From Limnohabitans sp. (lineage in GTDB: Bacteria > Pseudomonadota > Gammaproteobacteria > Burkholderiales > Burkholderiaceae_C): a DNA stretch of 12,190 nucleotides. Location of the stretch: the NCBI GenBank assembly GCA_018883305.1, contig VEQI01000063.1:1-12190 (forward strand). Reading direction: 5' to 3'. Of the stretch, positions 1 through 6,451 are shown in pieces (the first letter of the stretch is position 1; every line of letters starts with the position of its first letter). The notes below the pieces were generated by a model. It worked only from the letters and a program-made list of their open reading frames with translations. It made no database searches and was not told the origin of the DNA. Position numbers and translations under genes: made by a program.

Positions 1-5
1 TCGCG

Positions 6-11
6 TCTCCT
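6..11 (-). promoter_or_regulatory. Ribosome binding site of a divergent gene beyond the left edge
   Basis: Read on the minus strand, bases 11 to 6 spell AGGAGA, a strong Shine-Dalgarno, followed by CGCGA at the edge of the window. A start codon would be expected within a few bases outside. This suggests that a gene transcribed leftward begins just beyond position 1 and that 12-183 is a divergent intergenic region. A good minus-strand promoter at 59-87 supports this. The gene itself cannot be identified here. Confidence 0.45.
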
Positions 12-58
12 GGTAATGGTGAGATATGGGTCTGTACTAGATCAATCAATCTCGATTA

Positions 59-87
59 ATTATGCTTCAATTATCATATTTTGACAA
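59..87 (-). promoter_or_regulatory. Candidate leftward sigma-70 promoter
   Basis: On the minus strand TTGTCA (87 to 82) and CATAAT (64 to 59) are separated by exactly 17 bases. Each hexamer matches the sigma-70 consensus at 5 of 6 positions. Transcription would start near 52 and give a leader of about 50 bases before the putative start codon outside the window. Its -35 lies on top of the -35 of the rightward promoter. This is seen in sequence only; activity is inferred. Confidence 0.5.
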
Positions 88-90
88 AAT
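78..90. promoter_or_regulatory. 13-bp palindrome between two divergent promoters
   Basis: ATTTTG-A-CAAAAT is a perfect inverted repeat with a single central base. It sits across the shared -35 hexamers of the rightward and leftward candidate promoters, so a dimeric regulator bound here could control both directions. Part of the symmetry follows automatically from the overlapping TTGACA/TTGTCA hexamers, so it may not be an operator at all. Confidence 0.4.
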
Positions 91-109
91 GCAAAAAATA
101 ACCCAGAAT
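81..109 (+). promoter_or_regulatory. Candidate promoter of the solute-binding protein gene
   Basis: A perfect -35 TTGACA (81-86) is followed by a 17-base spacer and CAGAAT (104-109, 4 of 6 matches to the -10 consensus). The surrounding 36-100 region is strikingly AT-rich compared with the rest of the window. The predicted start of transcription is near 116, giving a leader of about 68 bases before the ATG at 184. Confidence 0.55.
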
Positions 110-125
110 CCCATCCCGCATGACC

Positions 126-139
126 TTGACGGTCGTCAA
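126..139. promoter_or_regulatory. Palindromic operator candidate in the tctC-like leader
   Basis: TTGACG-GT-CGTCAA is an inverted repeat with perfect 6-bp arms and a 2-base centre. It lies just downstream of the predicted transcription start of the binding-protein gene, a position typical of repressor operators. The regulator is unknown. The repeat does not resemble the TAGTTTA half-sites found upstream of the monooxygenase gene, so a different regulator would be expected. Confidence 0.35.
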
Positions 140-183
140 TCCCTGATTCGTTTTCCAACACCTCACATCCCACGGAGACATCC

Positions 184-1161
184 ATGTTCGCAAAACGCCG
201 TTTCGGTCTGACGCTCGCTGCGCTGGCGCTGGCAGGACTTGCCCCTCTGGCCCAGGCTCAGGATTACCCCAGCAAGGCCATTCGCATCATTGCCCCTTTC
301 CCCACCGGCACGGGGCCAGACGCCAACACGCGTGAAATTGCCGCCGAATTGACCAAGGTGCTGGGGCAATCGGTGGTGGTGGAAAACCGCCCGGGGGCCT
401 CCAACATGATCGGCATGGAAGCCGGTGCCAAAGCCGCCCCCGACGGCTACACCCTGGTGATGGGGGCCACCACCTCGCTGTCCGTAGTGCCGCACCTCTA
501 CAGCAAAGTACCCTACAAGGCGGATCGTGACTTCGTGCCCATCAGCATCGTGGGCTTGCTCAATACGGCGCTGACCGCCCATCCCAGCCTGAAAGAGAAC
601 ACCGCCAAGGAACTGATCGAGCGCCTGAAGAAGCAGCCTGGTTCGGTCAACGCGGCCACCTCCGGGGTGGGCAGCTATTCGCACCTGGCCGGAGAATGGT
701 TTGCGGCGGCGGCTGGCGTCAAGATCGACTTTGTTCCCTACAACACCACCAGCCCCTATGCGGATCTGGTGGCCGGCCAGGTTCAAGTCATCTTCGATGC
801 CCTGCCCGCAGCGATTGGCAATGTGCGCGCCGGCAAACTGAAAATGCTGGCTCTGACGGGCAAGACCCGCCATCCCAATTTCCCGGATGTCCCCACCTTT
901 GCCGAGGCGGGCTTGCCGGACTACAGCCCCACGGCCTGGATCGGCCTGTTCGCGCCGGCAGGCACACCCGCCGCCATCGTCAACAAGTTGGGTGATGCCA
1001 TGCAAAAAGCGGCTGCGCAAAACCCGGAGCTGATCGCCAAGTGGCGCTCTTATGGCGGGGATCTGAAGGCGCAGACGCCGGCCGAGTTCACCGCCTTCCT
1101 CAGGCAGGACAACCAGCTGTGGGGGCAGGCCATTCGCAACACCGGTTTGAAGCTGGACTGA
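184..1161 (+). CDS. Bug/TctC-family periplasmic solute-binding protein
   Basis: The product is a 325-residue extracytoplasmic solute receptor of the tripartite tricarboxylate transporter (TctC/Bug) family. These proteins capture carboxylates, often aromatic acids or amides, in the periplasm. Residues 1-25 form a Sec signal peptide: basic MFAKRR, a hydrophobic Ala/Leu core and an AQA cleavage site before QDYPSK. Family marks follow: 'IRIIAPFPTGTGPD' (33-46, with an Asp typical of the ligand-carboxylate site), 'VVVENRPGAS' near 68-77, 'APDGYTL' near 90, and the C-terminal 'APAGTPAAIVNKL' segment. Length is normal for the family. GGAG at 174-177, six bases before the ATG, supports the start. No TctA/TctB membrane genes are present, so it is an orphan, which is very common in betaproteobacteria. 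Its position next to a MarR gene and an aromatic acyl-CoA cassette suggests, but does not prove, that it binds the aromatic acid degraded by that cassette. Confidence 0.93.
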   Translation: MFAKRRFGLTLAALALAGLAPLAQAQDYPSKAIRIIAPFPTGTGPDANTREIAAELTKVLGQSVVVENRPGASNMIGMEAGAKAAPDGYTLVMGATTSLSVVPHLYSKVPYKADRDFVPISIVGLLNTALTAHPSLKENTAKELIERLKKQPGSVNAATSGVGSYSHLAGEWFAAAAGVKIDFVPYNTTSPYADLVAGQVQVIFDALPAAIGNVRAGKLKMLALTGKTRHPNFPDVPTFAEAGLPDYSPTAWIGLFAPAGTPAAIVNKLGDAMQKAAAQNPELIAKWRSYGGDLKAQTPAEFTAFLRQDNQLWGQAIRNTGLKLD

Positions 1162-1195
1162 GTCCGCGGTGGCCAGATCATCGGACTCGGGTTTT
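1160..1195 (+). terminator. Probable rho-independent terminator overlapping the stop codon
   Basis: GAGTCCG (1160-1166) and CGGACTC (1182-1188) form a perfect 7-bp stem with a 15-base loop, followed by GGGTTTT. The left arm begins inside the TGA stop codon of the solute-binding protein. The T-run is short (four), so termination may be partial. It would separate this gene from the marR gene downstream. Confidence 0.5.
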
Positions 1196-1253
1196 CCTGA
1201 GGGCAGGTGTCTGCGCGGGTAAGTTTATGGAAGGGAACTTGCTGCCCAATGGG

Positions 1254-1317
1254 TCTAGACAGTCGGACGTGGCGATGTGATGGTCGCACACAACAAGCGT
1301 GCCGGGTGCTGTCTAGA
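1254..1317. repeat. 9-bp inverted repeat upstream of marR
   Basis: TCTAGACAG (1254-1262) and CTGTCTAGA (1309-1317) are exact reverse complements 46 bases apart. The left copy is part of the palindrome GTCTAGAC (1253-1260). The right copy ends 12 bases before the ATG at 1330. The pair could be two operator sites for looping or cooperative binding by the MarR protein or another regulator, or the base of a structured leader. It lies inside an alternative upstream extension of the marR reading frame (GTG at 1207), so its non-coding status depends on the start choice. Confidence 0.35.
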
Positions 1318-1329
1318 ATTCCACAACCC

Positions 1330-1824
1330 ATGAAAGATGCCGTCGACATCCCCACCCCAGACACCGGCCGTGCCGGTGCACCGGTCGTCGACCCCATGGC
1401 CTTGCGCACCTGGCTGCGCTTGCTCACCTGCCACAACCAGATCGAAGCCAACCTGCGCAACCGCTTGCGACTGGGCTTTGACACCACCCTGCCCCGCTTT
1501 GACCTGATGGCCCAACTGGAACGCCACCCCAAGGGCCTGAAGATGCGCGAACTGTCGCGCTTGCTGATGGTGACGGGGGGAAATGTGACGGGACTGGCCG
1601 ACAGACTGGCCGAAGAGGGTTTGATTGAGCGCCGCGACGACCCGCGAGACCGCCGCGCCTACTATGTGTCCCTCACACCCAAGGGACGTGAGCAATTCCA
1701 GGTCATGGCCCGTGAGCATGAGCAATGGGTGACCAGCCTGTTTGCGGCACTGAGCGGCCAAGAGCTCAGCCAGTTGTGGGACTTGCTGGGCAAGCTCAAG
1801 CAGGCATCGGGTGCTGATAAATAG
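1330..1824 (+). CDS. MarR-family transcriptional regulator
   Basis: The product is a 164-residue winged helix-turn-helix repressor of the MarR family, probably the local regulator of the adjacent catabolic genes. In these systems the aromatic acid or its CoA thioester usually releases the repressor from DNA. Residues 56-100 hold the DNA-binding helices ('LKMRELSRLLMVTGGNVTGLADRLAEEG'). The wing carries 'RRDDPRDRRAYYVSLT' (101-116), the conserved D-x-R-x-x-R type motif. Helices at the two ends would form the dimer interface. The frame is open upstream to a GTG at 1207, but ATG 1330 gives the usual family length, and the region before it looks like non-coding leader. No clear Shine-Dalgarno precedes 1330, so the exact start is uncertain. 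Just after the stop lies a promoter covered by TAGTTTA half-sites, a plausible target of this protein. Confidence 0.88.
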   Translation: MKDAVDIPTPDTGRAGAPVVDPMALRTWLRLLTCHNQIEANLRNRLRLGFDTTLPRFDLMAQLERHPKGLKMRELSRLLMVTGGNVTGLADRLAEEGLIERRDDPRDRRAYYVSLTPKGREQFQVMAREHEQWVTSLFAALSGQELSQLWDLLGKLKQASGADK

Positions 1825-1854
1825 TTTACAAATAAACAATTCTTTTCTAAACTA
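1822..1854. promoter_or_regulatory. Candidate promoter with overlapping MarR-type operator
   Basis: TTTACA (1825-1830, 5 of 6) and TAAACT (1848-1853, 4 of 6) are separated by exactly 17 bases, a good sigma-70 layout for the downstream catabolic operon. A perfect 7-bp inverted repeat, TAGTTTA (1822-1828) and TAAACTA (1848-1854), covers the -35 and the -10 respectively. A third half-site, TAAAC (1833-1837), pairs with GTTTA (1824-1828) across four bases. A dimeric repressor bound here would block RNA polymerase. The first half-site contains the marR stop codon. The expected start of transcription is near 1860. Confidence 0.5.
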
Positions 1855-1861
1855 ATAGCGG

Positions 1862-1908
1862 GTTCGACCTGAATCCGAACGCCCGGCCCGGCTAGGCAGC
1901 AGGGGCCG
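1862..1908 (+). other. Leader with two short inverted repeats
   Basis: Between the candidate promoter and the monooxygenase start, GTTCG (1862-1866) pairs with CGAAC (1876-1880), and CGGCCC (1884-1889) pairs with GGGCCG (1903-1908). Both would form small hairpins in the 5' leader RNA. Neither has a T-run, so they do not look like terminators. In a GC-rich genome stems this short may be chance. Confidence 0.2.
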
Positions 1909-1926
1909 CTGAAATCTTGTTCCCTC

Positions 1927-1933
1927 GGGAGGT
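1927..1933 (+). promoter_or_regulatory. Ribosome binding site fixing the start at 1938
   Basis: GGGAGGT lies five to six bases before ATG 1938. The frame is also open to a TTG at 1917, but that codon lies upstream of this site and would add seven residues before the MRIVCLGGG nucleotide-binding strand that normally starts the protein. The site therefore favours 1938. Confidence 0.75.
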
Positions 1934-1937
1934 CCTG

Positions 1938-4229
1938 ATGCGAATCGTGTGTCTGGGTGGCGGACCGGCTGGTCTGTATTTCGCCATCCTCATGAAAAAG
2001 GCAAATCCGGCCCATGACATCACGGTGATCGAACGCAACGCGGCTGACAACACCTTTGGCTGGGGCGTGGTGTTTTCCGATCAAACCATGGACGGATTCC
2101 GTGAGGCCGACCCGGAGGTGGTGCGAGCCATCGAGGACAACTTCCACCACTGGGACGACATCGACATCCACTTCAAGGGACGAATGATCCGCTCGGGCGG
2201 ACATGGTTTTTGCGGCATCGCTCGATTGAAATTGCTGGAAATTTTTCAACAGCGCGCCACCGAGCTGGGCGTGAAGATGGTGTTCGAGCAAGACATCAAG
2301 AACCCGGACGATTACGCGCGTGACTACGATCTGGTGATTGGCGCGGACGGGGTCAACTCCATCACCCGCAGCCGACATGAAGCGCACTTCAATCCGCGCA
2401 TTGACACGCGGCAGTGCCGATTCATTTGGCTGGGCACACGCAAGAAACTGGATGCCTTCACCTTTGCCTTCAAAGAAACGCCCTGGGGCTGGTTCAACTT
2501 GCATGCCTACCGGTTCAACGACGAGATGTCCACCTTCATTGTGGAGACGCCGGAGAGCACCTGGCTGAAGGCCGGGTTGGACAAATTTGAAATCCCCGAG
2601 TCGATTGCGTTTTGTGAAAGACTGTTCGCAGACTTGCTGGATGGCCATTCCTTGATGTCCAACGCCAAGCACTTGCGTGGATCCGCGGTGTGGATCAAAT
2701 TCAACCGGGTGCTGTGCGAGCGCTGGTACAAGGACAACATCGTGTTGTTGGGCGATGCCGCGCACACGGCGCATTTCTCCATTGGCTCCGGCACCAAGCT
2801 GGCCATGGAAGACGCCATCTCCTTGGTCAAGGTACTCAACAGCAGCGAGGGCAGCGTGCCGCAGCGGCTGGCCCGCTACCAGGCGGAGCGGGAAGTGGAG
2901 GCGCTGAAATTGCAAAGCGCGGCGCGCAACCGCATGACCTGGTTCGAGCACATCGATCGCTATGTGCATCTTGAGCCCGAGCAGTTTGCCTTTGCGTTGC
3001 TCACGGGCAGTCAGCGCGTGGGCCACGGCAATCAGAAGCTGCGTGATCCGAAGTACATCGATGATCTGGATCGGTGGTGGGCGCGTCAACATGGCCTGCC
3101 GGATCGTGCGGTGCCGCCCATGTTCACACCCTTCACATTGCGTGGCATGACGCTCGTCAACCGCGTGGTGGTGTCGCCGATGTGCACGTACTCGGCGCAG
3201 GACGGTGTGCCCAACGATTTCCATTTTCAGCACTACACTGCACGCGCCTTGGGCGGGGCAGGGCTGGTGATGACGGAGATGACCTGTGTCTCCGCCGATG
3301 CGCGCATCACCCCCGGTTGCGCTGGCTTGTGGAACGACGCGCAGCAAGTCGGCTGGAAACGCATCGTGGACTTTGCGCATGCCCACAGCCCGGCCAAGAT
3401 GGCGATTCAGATAGGCCATGCGGGACGAAAAGGGTCGACACGGCTGGCCTGGGATGGCATTGATCAACCGTTGGATCAAGGTAACTGGCCCTTGATCGCC
3501 CCCTCGCCCTTGCCGCTGATGCCTGGTGTGTCGCAAGTCCCGCGCGAGATGACGCGCGCCGACATGGACGCCGTCAAGCAAGACTTTGTGGCTGCCACTG
3601 CGCGTGCGCGTGAAGCGGGCTTTGACATGGTGGAGTTCCATGCGGCGCATGGCTATCTCATGTCCTCCTTCATTTCGCCGCTGACCAATCAGCGCAAAGA
3701 TGCCTATGGTGGCTCCACCGAAGCGCGCTGTCGCTTTCCGCTGGAAGTCTTCTGTGCCATGCGTGCCGTCTGGCCTGCCGAGCGTCCGATGTCGGTGCGT
3801 ATTTCCGCCACCGACTGGGTGCCCGGTGGCATGACCCCCGAGGAAGCCACGGTGGTGGCAGCGCTGTTCCGTGACGCCGGTGCGGACATCGTGCACGTCT
3901 CGGCCGGTCAGGTGAGCAAGGACGAGAAGCCGGTGTATGGCCGCATGTTCCAGGTGCCGTTCTCGGACCAGATTCGCAACGAGTTGCAGGTGCCGACGAT
4001 AGCCGTGGGCAACATCTTTGAAGCGGATCATGTGAACACCATCATCGCTGCTGGGCGCGCCGATCTGTGCGCCCTGGCGCGTCCCCATCTGGCCGATCCG
4101 GCGTGGACGTTGCATGCGGCGGCCGAGCAAGGCTTTGCCGACATCACCTGGCCCCGACCCTATGTGGGTGGCAAGCTGCAACTGGAACGCAATCTGGAGC
4201 GCGCGGGGCAACTTGCGCTGGTGGCTTGA
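1938..4229 (+). CDS. FAD monooxygenase/Old Yellow Enzyme fusion (2-aminobenzoyl-CoA monooxygenase/reductase type)
   Basis: The product is a 763-residue two-domain flavoprotein. Residues 1 to about 385 are a class A FAD monooxygenase: 'GGGPAGLY' Rossmann loop (7-14), 'IGADGVNS' DG motif (134-141), and 'LGDAAHTAHFSIGSGTKLAMEDA' FAD-ribityl motif (271-293). Residues about 395-763 are an FMN-dependent Old Yellow Enzyme of the YqjM type: 'PMCTYS' (Cys416, Tyr418), 'QIGHAGRKG' (491-499), 'HAAHGYL' (His568, His571), 'DAYGGS' (588-593) and 'SVRIS' with Arg621. This order and size match the 2-aminobenzoyl-CoA monooxygenase/reductase described in Azoarcus evansii. That enzyme uses O2 and NAD(P)H to hydroxylate and then reduce the ring to 2-amino-5-oxocyclohex-1-enecarbonyl-CoA. 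Databases often label it salicylyl-CoA 5-hydroxylase/oxidoreductase. The substrate here, anthraniloyl-CoA, salicylyl-CoA or another, cannot be read from sequence. It is the first gene of the likely operon. Confidence 0.9.
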   Translation: MRIVCLGGGPAGLYFAILMKKANPAHDITVIERNAADNTFGWGVVFSDQTMDGFREADPEVVRAIEDNFHHWDDIDIHFKGRMIRSGGHGFCGIARLKLLEIFQQRATELGVKMVFEQDIKNPDDYARDYDLVIGADGVNSITRSRHEAHFNPRIDTRQCRFIWLGTRKKLDAFTFAFKETPWGWFNLHAYRFNDEMSTFIVETPESTWLKAGLDKFEIPESIAFCERLFADLLDGHSLMSNAKHLRGSAVWIKFNRVLCERWYKDNIVLLGDAAHTAHFSIGSGTKLAMEDAISLVKVLNSSEGSVPQRLARYQAEREVEALKLQSAARNRMTWFEHIDRYVHLEPEQFAFALLTGSQRVGHGNQKLRDPKYIDDLDRWWARQHGLPDRAVPPMFTPFTLRGMTLVNRVVVSPMCTYSAQDGVPNDFHFQHYTARALGGAGLVMTEMTCVSADARITPGCAGLWNDAQQVGWKRIVDFAHAHSPAKMAIQIGHAGRKGSTRLAWDGIDQPLDQGNWPLIAPSPLPLMPGVSQVPREMTRADMDAVKQDFVAATARAREAGFDMVEFHAAHGYLMSSFISPLTNQRKDAYGGSTEARCRFPLEVFCAMRAVWPAERPMSVRISATDWVPGGMTPEEATVVAALFRDAGADIVHVSAGQVSKDEKPVYGRMFQVPFSDQIRNELQVPTIAVGNIFEADHVNTIIAAGRADLCALARPHLADPAWTLHAAAEQGFADITWPRPYVGGKLQLERNLERAGQLALVA

Positions 4230-4303
4230 CGCGCCATCGACCTTGAATCCTTTGCATGCACCTCTTGCTTGAACCCTTGCGTGACGTATCAGGAGACCTT
4301 TGA

Positions 4304-5149
4304 ATGAACCCCGCATCGATGCAGGACCATCGCCGTCCATTTCAACATTACACCGCCCGTCACTTTCACTGGACGTGCAGTGACGATGGCCGCGTGGCCA
4401 CCATCACACTGAATCGTCCCGATAAAAAAAATCCGTTGACCTTCGAGTCCTATGCGGAGTTGCGCGACCTGTTTCGCGACCTGACCTACGCCAGCGATGT
4501 GCGCAGCGTGGTGATCACGGGTGAGGGGGGCAATTTCTGTTCGGGTGGCGATGTGTTTGAAATCATCGAACCCCTCACCCGCATGCCCATGCCCGAACTG
4601 CTGGCCTTCACGCGCATGACAGGGGATTTGGTCAAGGCCATGCGCCGCGCGCCACAGCCGATCATCGCCGCTATCGACGGGATCTGCGCGGGCGCGGGTG
4701 CGATGGTGGCCCTGGCCAGTGACTTCCGGCTCGGCACGGCCAAAGCCAAGACTGCCTTTTTGTTCACGCGCGTGGGCCTGGCCGGTGCGGACATGGGGGC
4801 TTGCGGCTTGCTGCCACGCATGATCGGCCAGGGGCGCGCCAACGAGTTGCTGATGACCGGGCGCGTGATGACCGCCGCGGAAGGACAGCATTGGGGATTC
4901 TTCAACGCCTTGCATGAACCGCAGGAGGTGGTGGCGCAGGCGCAAACACTGGCGCGCAACCTGGCAGACGGGCCGTGGTTTGCGCACGGCATAACCAAGA
5001 CCATGATCAACCAGGAATGGGCCATGGGCATCGAGGAAATGATCGAGTCCGAAGCGCAGGCGCAGGCCATTTGCATGATGACGCACGACTTCAAGCGTGC
5101 CTTCGATGCGTTTGCCGCCAAGCAAGCACCCCAATTCGAAGGCAACTGA
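4304..5149 (+). CDS. Crotonase-fold (enoyl-CoA hydratase/isomerase family) protein with atypical active site
   Basis: The product is a 281-residue member of the enoyl-CoA hydratase/isomerase superfamily. The fold is clear: 'VATITLNRPDKKNPL' (31-45), first oxyanion-hole segment 'FCSGGDV' (78-84), second 'DGICAGAGAM' (125-134), and 'GRANELLMTGRVMTAAEGQHWG' (177-198). Aligned by eye to rat mitochondrial hydratase, the position of Glu144 is Met134 and the region of Glu164 reads LFTRV (153-157). Both usual acid/base residues are therefore absent. Asp163 in 'GLAGADMGA' falls near the catalytic Asp of dienoyl-CoA isomerase and 4-chlorobenzoyl-CoA dehalogenase. It may therefore act as an isomerase, ring hydrolase or other CoA-thioester enzyme rather than a plain hydratase. 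AGGAGA at 4291-4296 supports the ATG. It follows the monooxygenase by 74 bases and precedes the acyl-CoA dehydrogenase by 29. Confidence 0.9.
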   Translation: MNPASMQDHRRPFQHYTARHFHWTCSDDGRVATITLNRPDKKNPLTFESYAELRDLFRDLTYASDVRSVVITGEGGNFCSGGDVFEIIEPLTRMPMPELLAFTRMTGDLVKAMRRAPQPIIAAIDGICAGAGAMVALASDFRLGTAKAKTAFLFTRVGLAGADMGACGLLPRMIGQGRANELLMTGRVMTAAEGQHWGFFNALHEPQEVVAQAQTLARNLADGPWFAHGITKTMINQEWAMGIEEMIESEAQAQAICMMTHDFKRAFDAFAAKQAPQFEGN

Positions 5150-5178
5150 GGCACTTGCACTCGCACCACTGAGCCTGG

Positions 5179-6381
5179 ATGAACATGACGCACGCTGCCG
5201 CCGCACACCCTGCTTTGCCCGCCGCTTTGCAAGCGCACCTGGATTTGCCGATGTATGACGAGGGTCACCGCGCCCTGGCGCAGTCGCTCTGGCAATGGGC
5301 GCAAGCCTTGCCCCCGGTGAACCATGACGACACCGACCACGCCTGTCAGCAGTTGGTGCGACAACTCGGAGAAGCGGGTTTTCTGCGCTACTGTGTACCT
5401 GCCGCCTATGGCGGCGCTTTGCCGGAACTCGACTCGCGCGCGCTGTGTCTGATCCGCGAGATCCTGGGTTGGCACGATGGATTGGCCGACTTTGCCTTTG
5501 CCATGCAAGGCCTGGGCACCGGCGCCATTTCATTGGCCGGGACGCACGCGCACAAGCAAGCCATCCTGCCCCGGGTGGCCCGCGGCGAATGGATCTCCGC
5601 CTTTGCGCTTACCGAGCCGCTGGCGGGCTCCGATGTGGGCGCGATGCAATGCGAAGCCCGACTTGAAGGGGATCATTACGTCATCACCGGTGAGAAAACC
5701 TGGATCTCCAATGGCGGTATTGCGGATGTGTATTGCCTGTTTGCGCGCACCGGTGAGGCGCCGGGTGCGAGAGGCATATCCGCTTTCATCATCACACCAG
5801 ACATGCCCGGGTTTGAAGTGGCCGAACGACTGGAGGTGATGGCCCCACATCCGCTGGCGCGTCTGCGATTCAATGGCATGCGGGTGCCGCTGTCTCAGCG
5901 ACTGGGTGCGCCGGGTGAGGGTTTCAAGATTGCCATGCGCACGCTCGATATCTTTCGTGCGTCGGTGGCAGCAGCGGCTTTGGGCTTTGCACGGCGTGCG
6001 CTGCATGAAAGCGTGTTGCACGCGCGGGCCCGTTCCATGTTTGGGCAGCATCTGGCTGACTTCCAGTTGACCCAGGCCCGGCTGGGCGAGATGGCCACCG
6101 ACCTGGAGGCCGCCGCGCTCCTCACCGTGCGCGCAGCCTGGCAGCGCGATGTGCTCCAACGACCCGCCACGCGTGAAGCGGCCATGGCCAAGATGACCGC
6201 CACCGAGCATGCGCAACGCATCATTGACGCTGCGGTGCAGTTGCAAGGTGGGCAAGGCGTGCGTCGCGGCAACATCGTGGAATCTTTGTACCGGGAGATC
6301 CGCGCGCTGCGTATCTATGAAGGCGCCACCGAGGTGCAAAAGCTCATCATCGGTCGAGACCTTTTGAAGTCCCACGACTGA
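5179..6381 (+). CDS. Acyl-CoA dehydrogenase
   Basis: The product is a 400-residue FAD-dependent acyl-CoA dehydrogenase. It introduces an alpha,beta double bond into a CoA thioester and passes electrons to electron-transferring flavoprotein. Marks in order: 'YCVPAAYGG' (71-79), 'AFALTEPLAGSDV' (141-153) and 'ITGEKTWISNGG' (169-180), which together form the first family signature and contact FAD. The C-terminal helical domain has 'QLQGGQGV' (354-361) and 'YREIRALRIYEGATEVQ' (371-387). Glu381 sits where medium-chain enzymes carry the catalytic base. Length is normal. The start ATG has only a weak Shine-Dalgarno; Met3 (5185) is an alternative. In context it probably oxidises a saturated or alicyclic CoA intermediate after ring reduction, but the true substrate is unknown. 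Confidence 0.93.
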   Translation: MNMTHAAAAHPALPAALQAHLDLPMYDEGHRALAQSLWQWAQALPPVNHDDTDHACQQLVRQLGEAGFLRYCVPAAYGGALPELDSRALCLIREILGWHDGLADFAFAMQGLGTGAISLAGTHAHKQAILPRVARGEWISAFALTEPLAGSDVGAMQCEARLEGDHYVITGEKTWISNGGIADVYCLFARTGEAPGARGISAFIITPDMPGFEVAERLEVMAPHPLARLRFNGMRVPLSQRLGAPGEGFKIAMRTLDIFRASVAAAALGFARRALHESVLHARARSMFGQHLADFQLTQARLGEMATDLEAAALLTVRAAWQRDVLQRPATREAAMAKMTATEHAQRIIDAAVQLQGGQGVRRGNIVESLYREIRALRIYEGATEVQKLIIGRDLLKSHD

Positions 6382-6451
6382 CGTCCATCATCTGTTCCAC
6401 CCAGACGGTTTATCCGCTGCTGATCCTCTCCCACACACTGGTTGCTTCACC

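Noticed and set aside
1207..1329. N-terminal extension of the MarR frame from GTG 1207
   Set aside because: The added 41 residues have no MarR character and would make the protein unusually long. The stretch contains palindromic, leader-like sequence. A weak purine run before the GTG leaves slight doubt.
4230..4303. 74-base gap before the crotonase gene as a regulatory element
   Set aside because: Apart from the AGGAGA ribosome site no repeat, promoter pair or hairpin with a T-run was seen.
1662..4340. Very long minus-strand reading frame (892 codons) opposite the monooxygenase gene
   Set aside because: It is antisense to a gene with clear FAD and OYE motifs, shows no recognisable domain and is rich in Arg/His/Gly, as expected of a shadow frame in GC-rich DNA.
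4289..5533. Long minus-strand frames over the crotonase and acyl-CoA dehydrogenase genes
   Set aside because: They have low-complexity basic composition and no motifs, and both opposite-strand genes are well supported.
6382..6451. 70-base gap before the Rid gene as a separate promoter or regulatory region
   Set aside because: No hexamer pair or inverted repeat was visible. It looks like ordinary intra-operon spacing.
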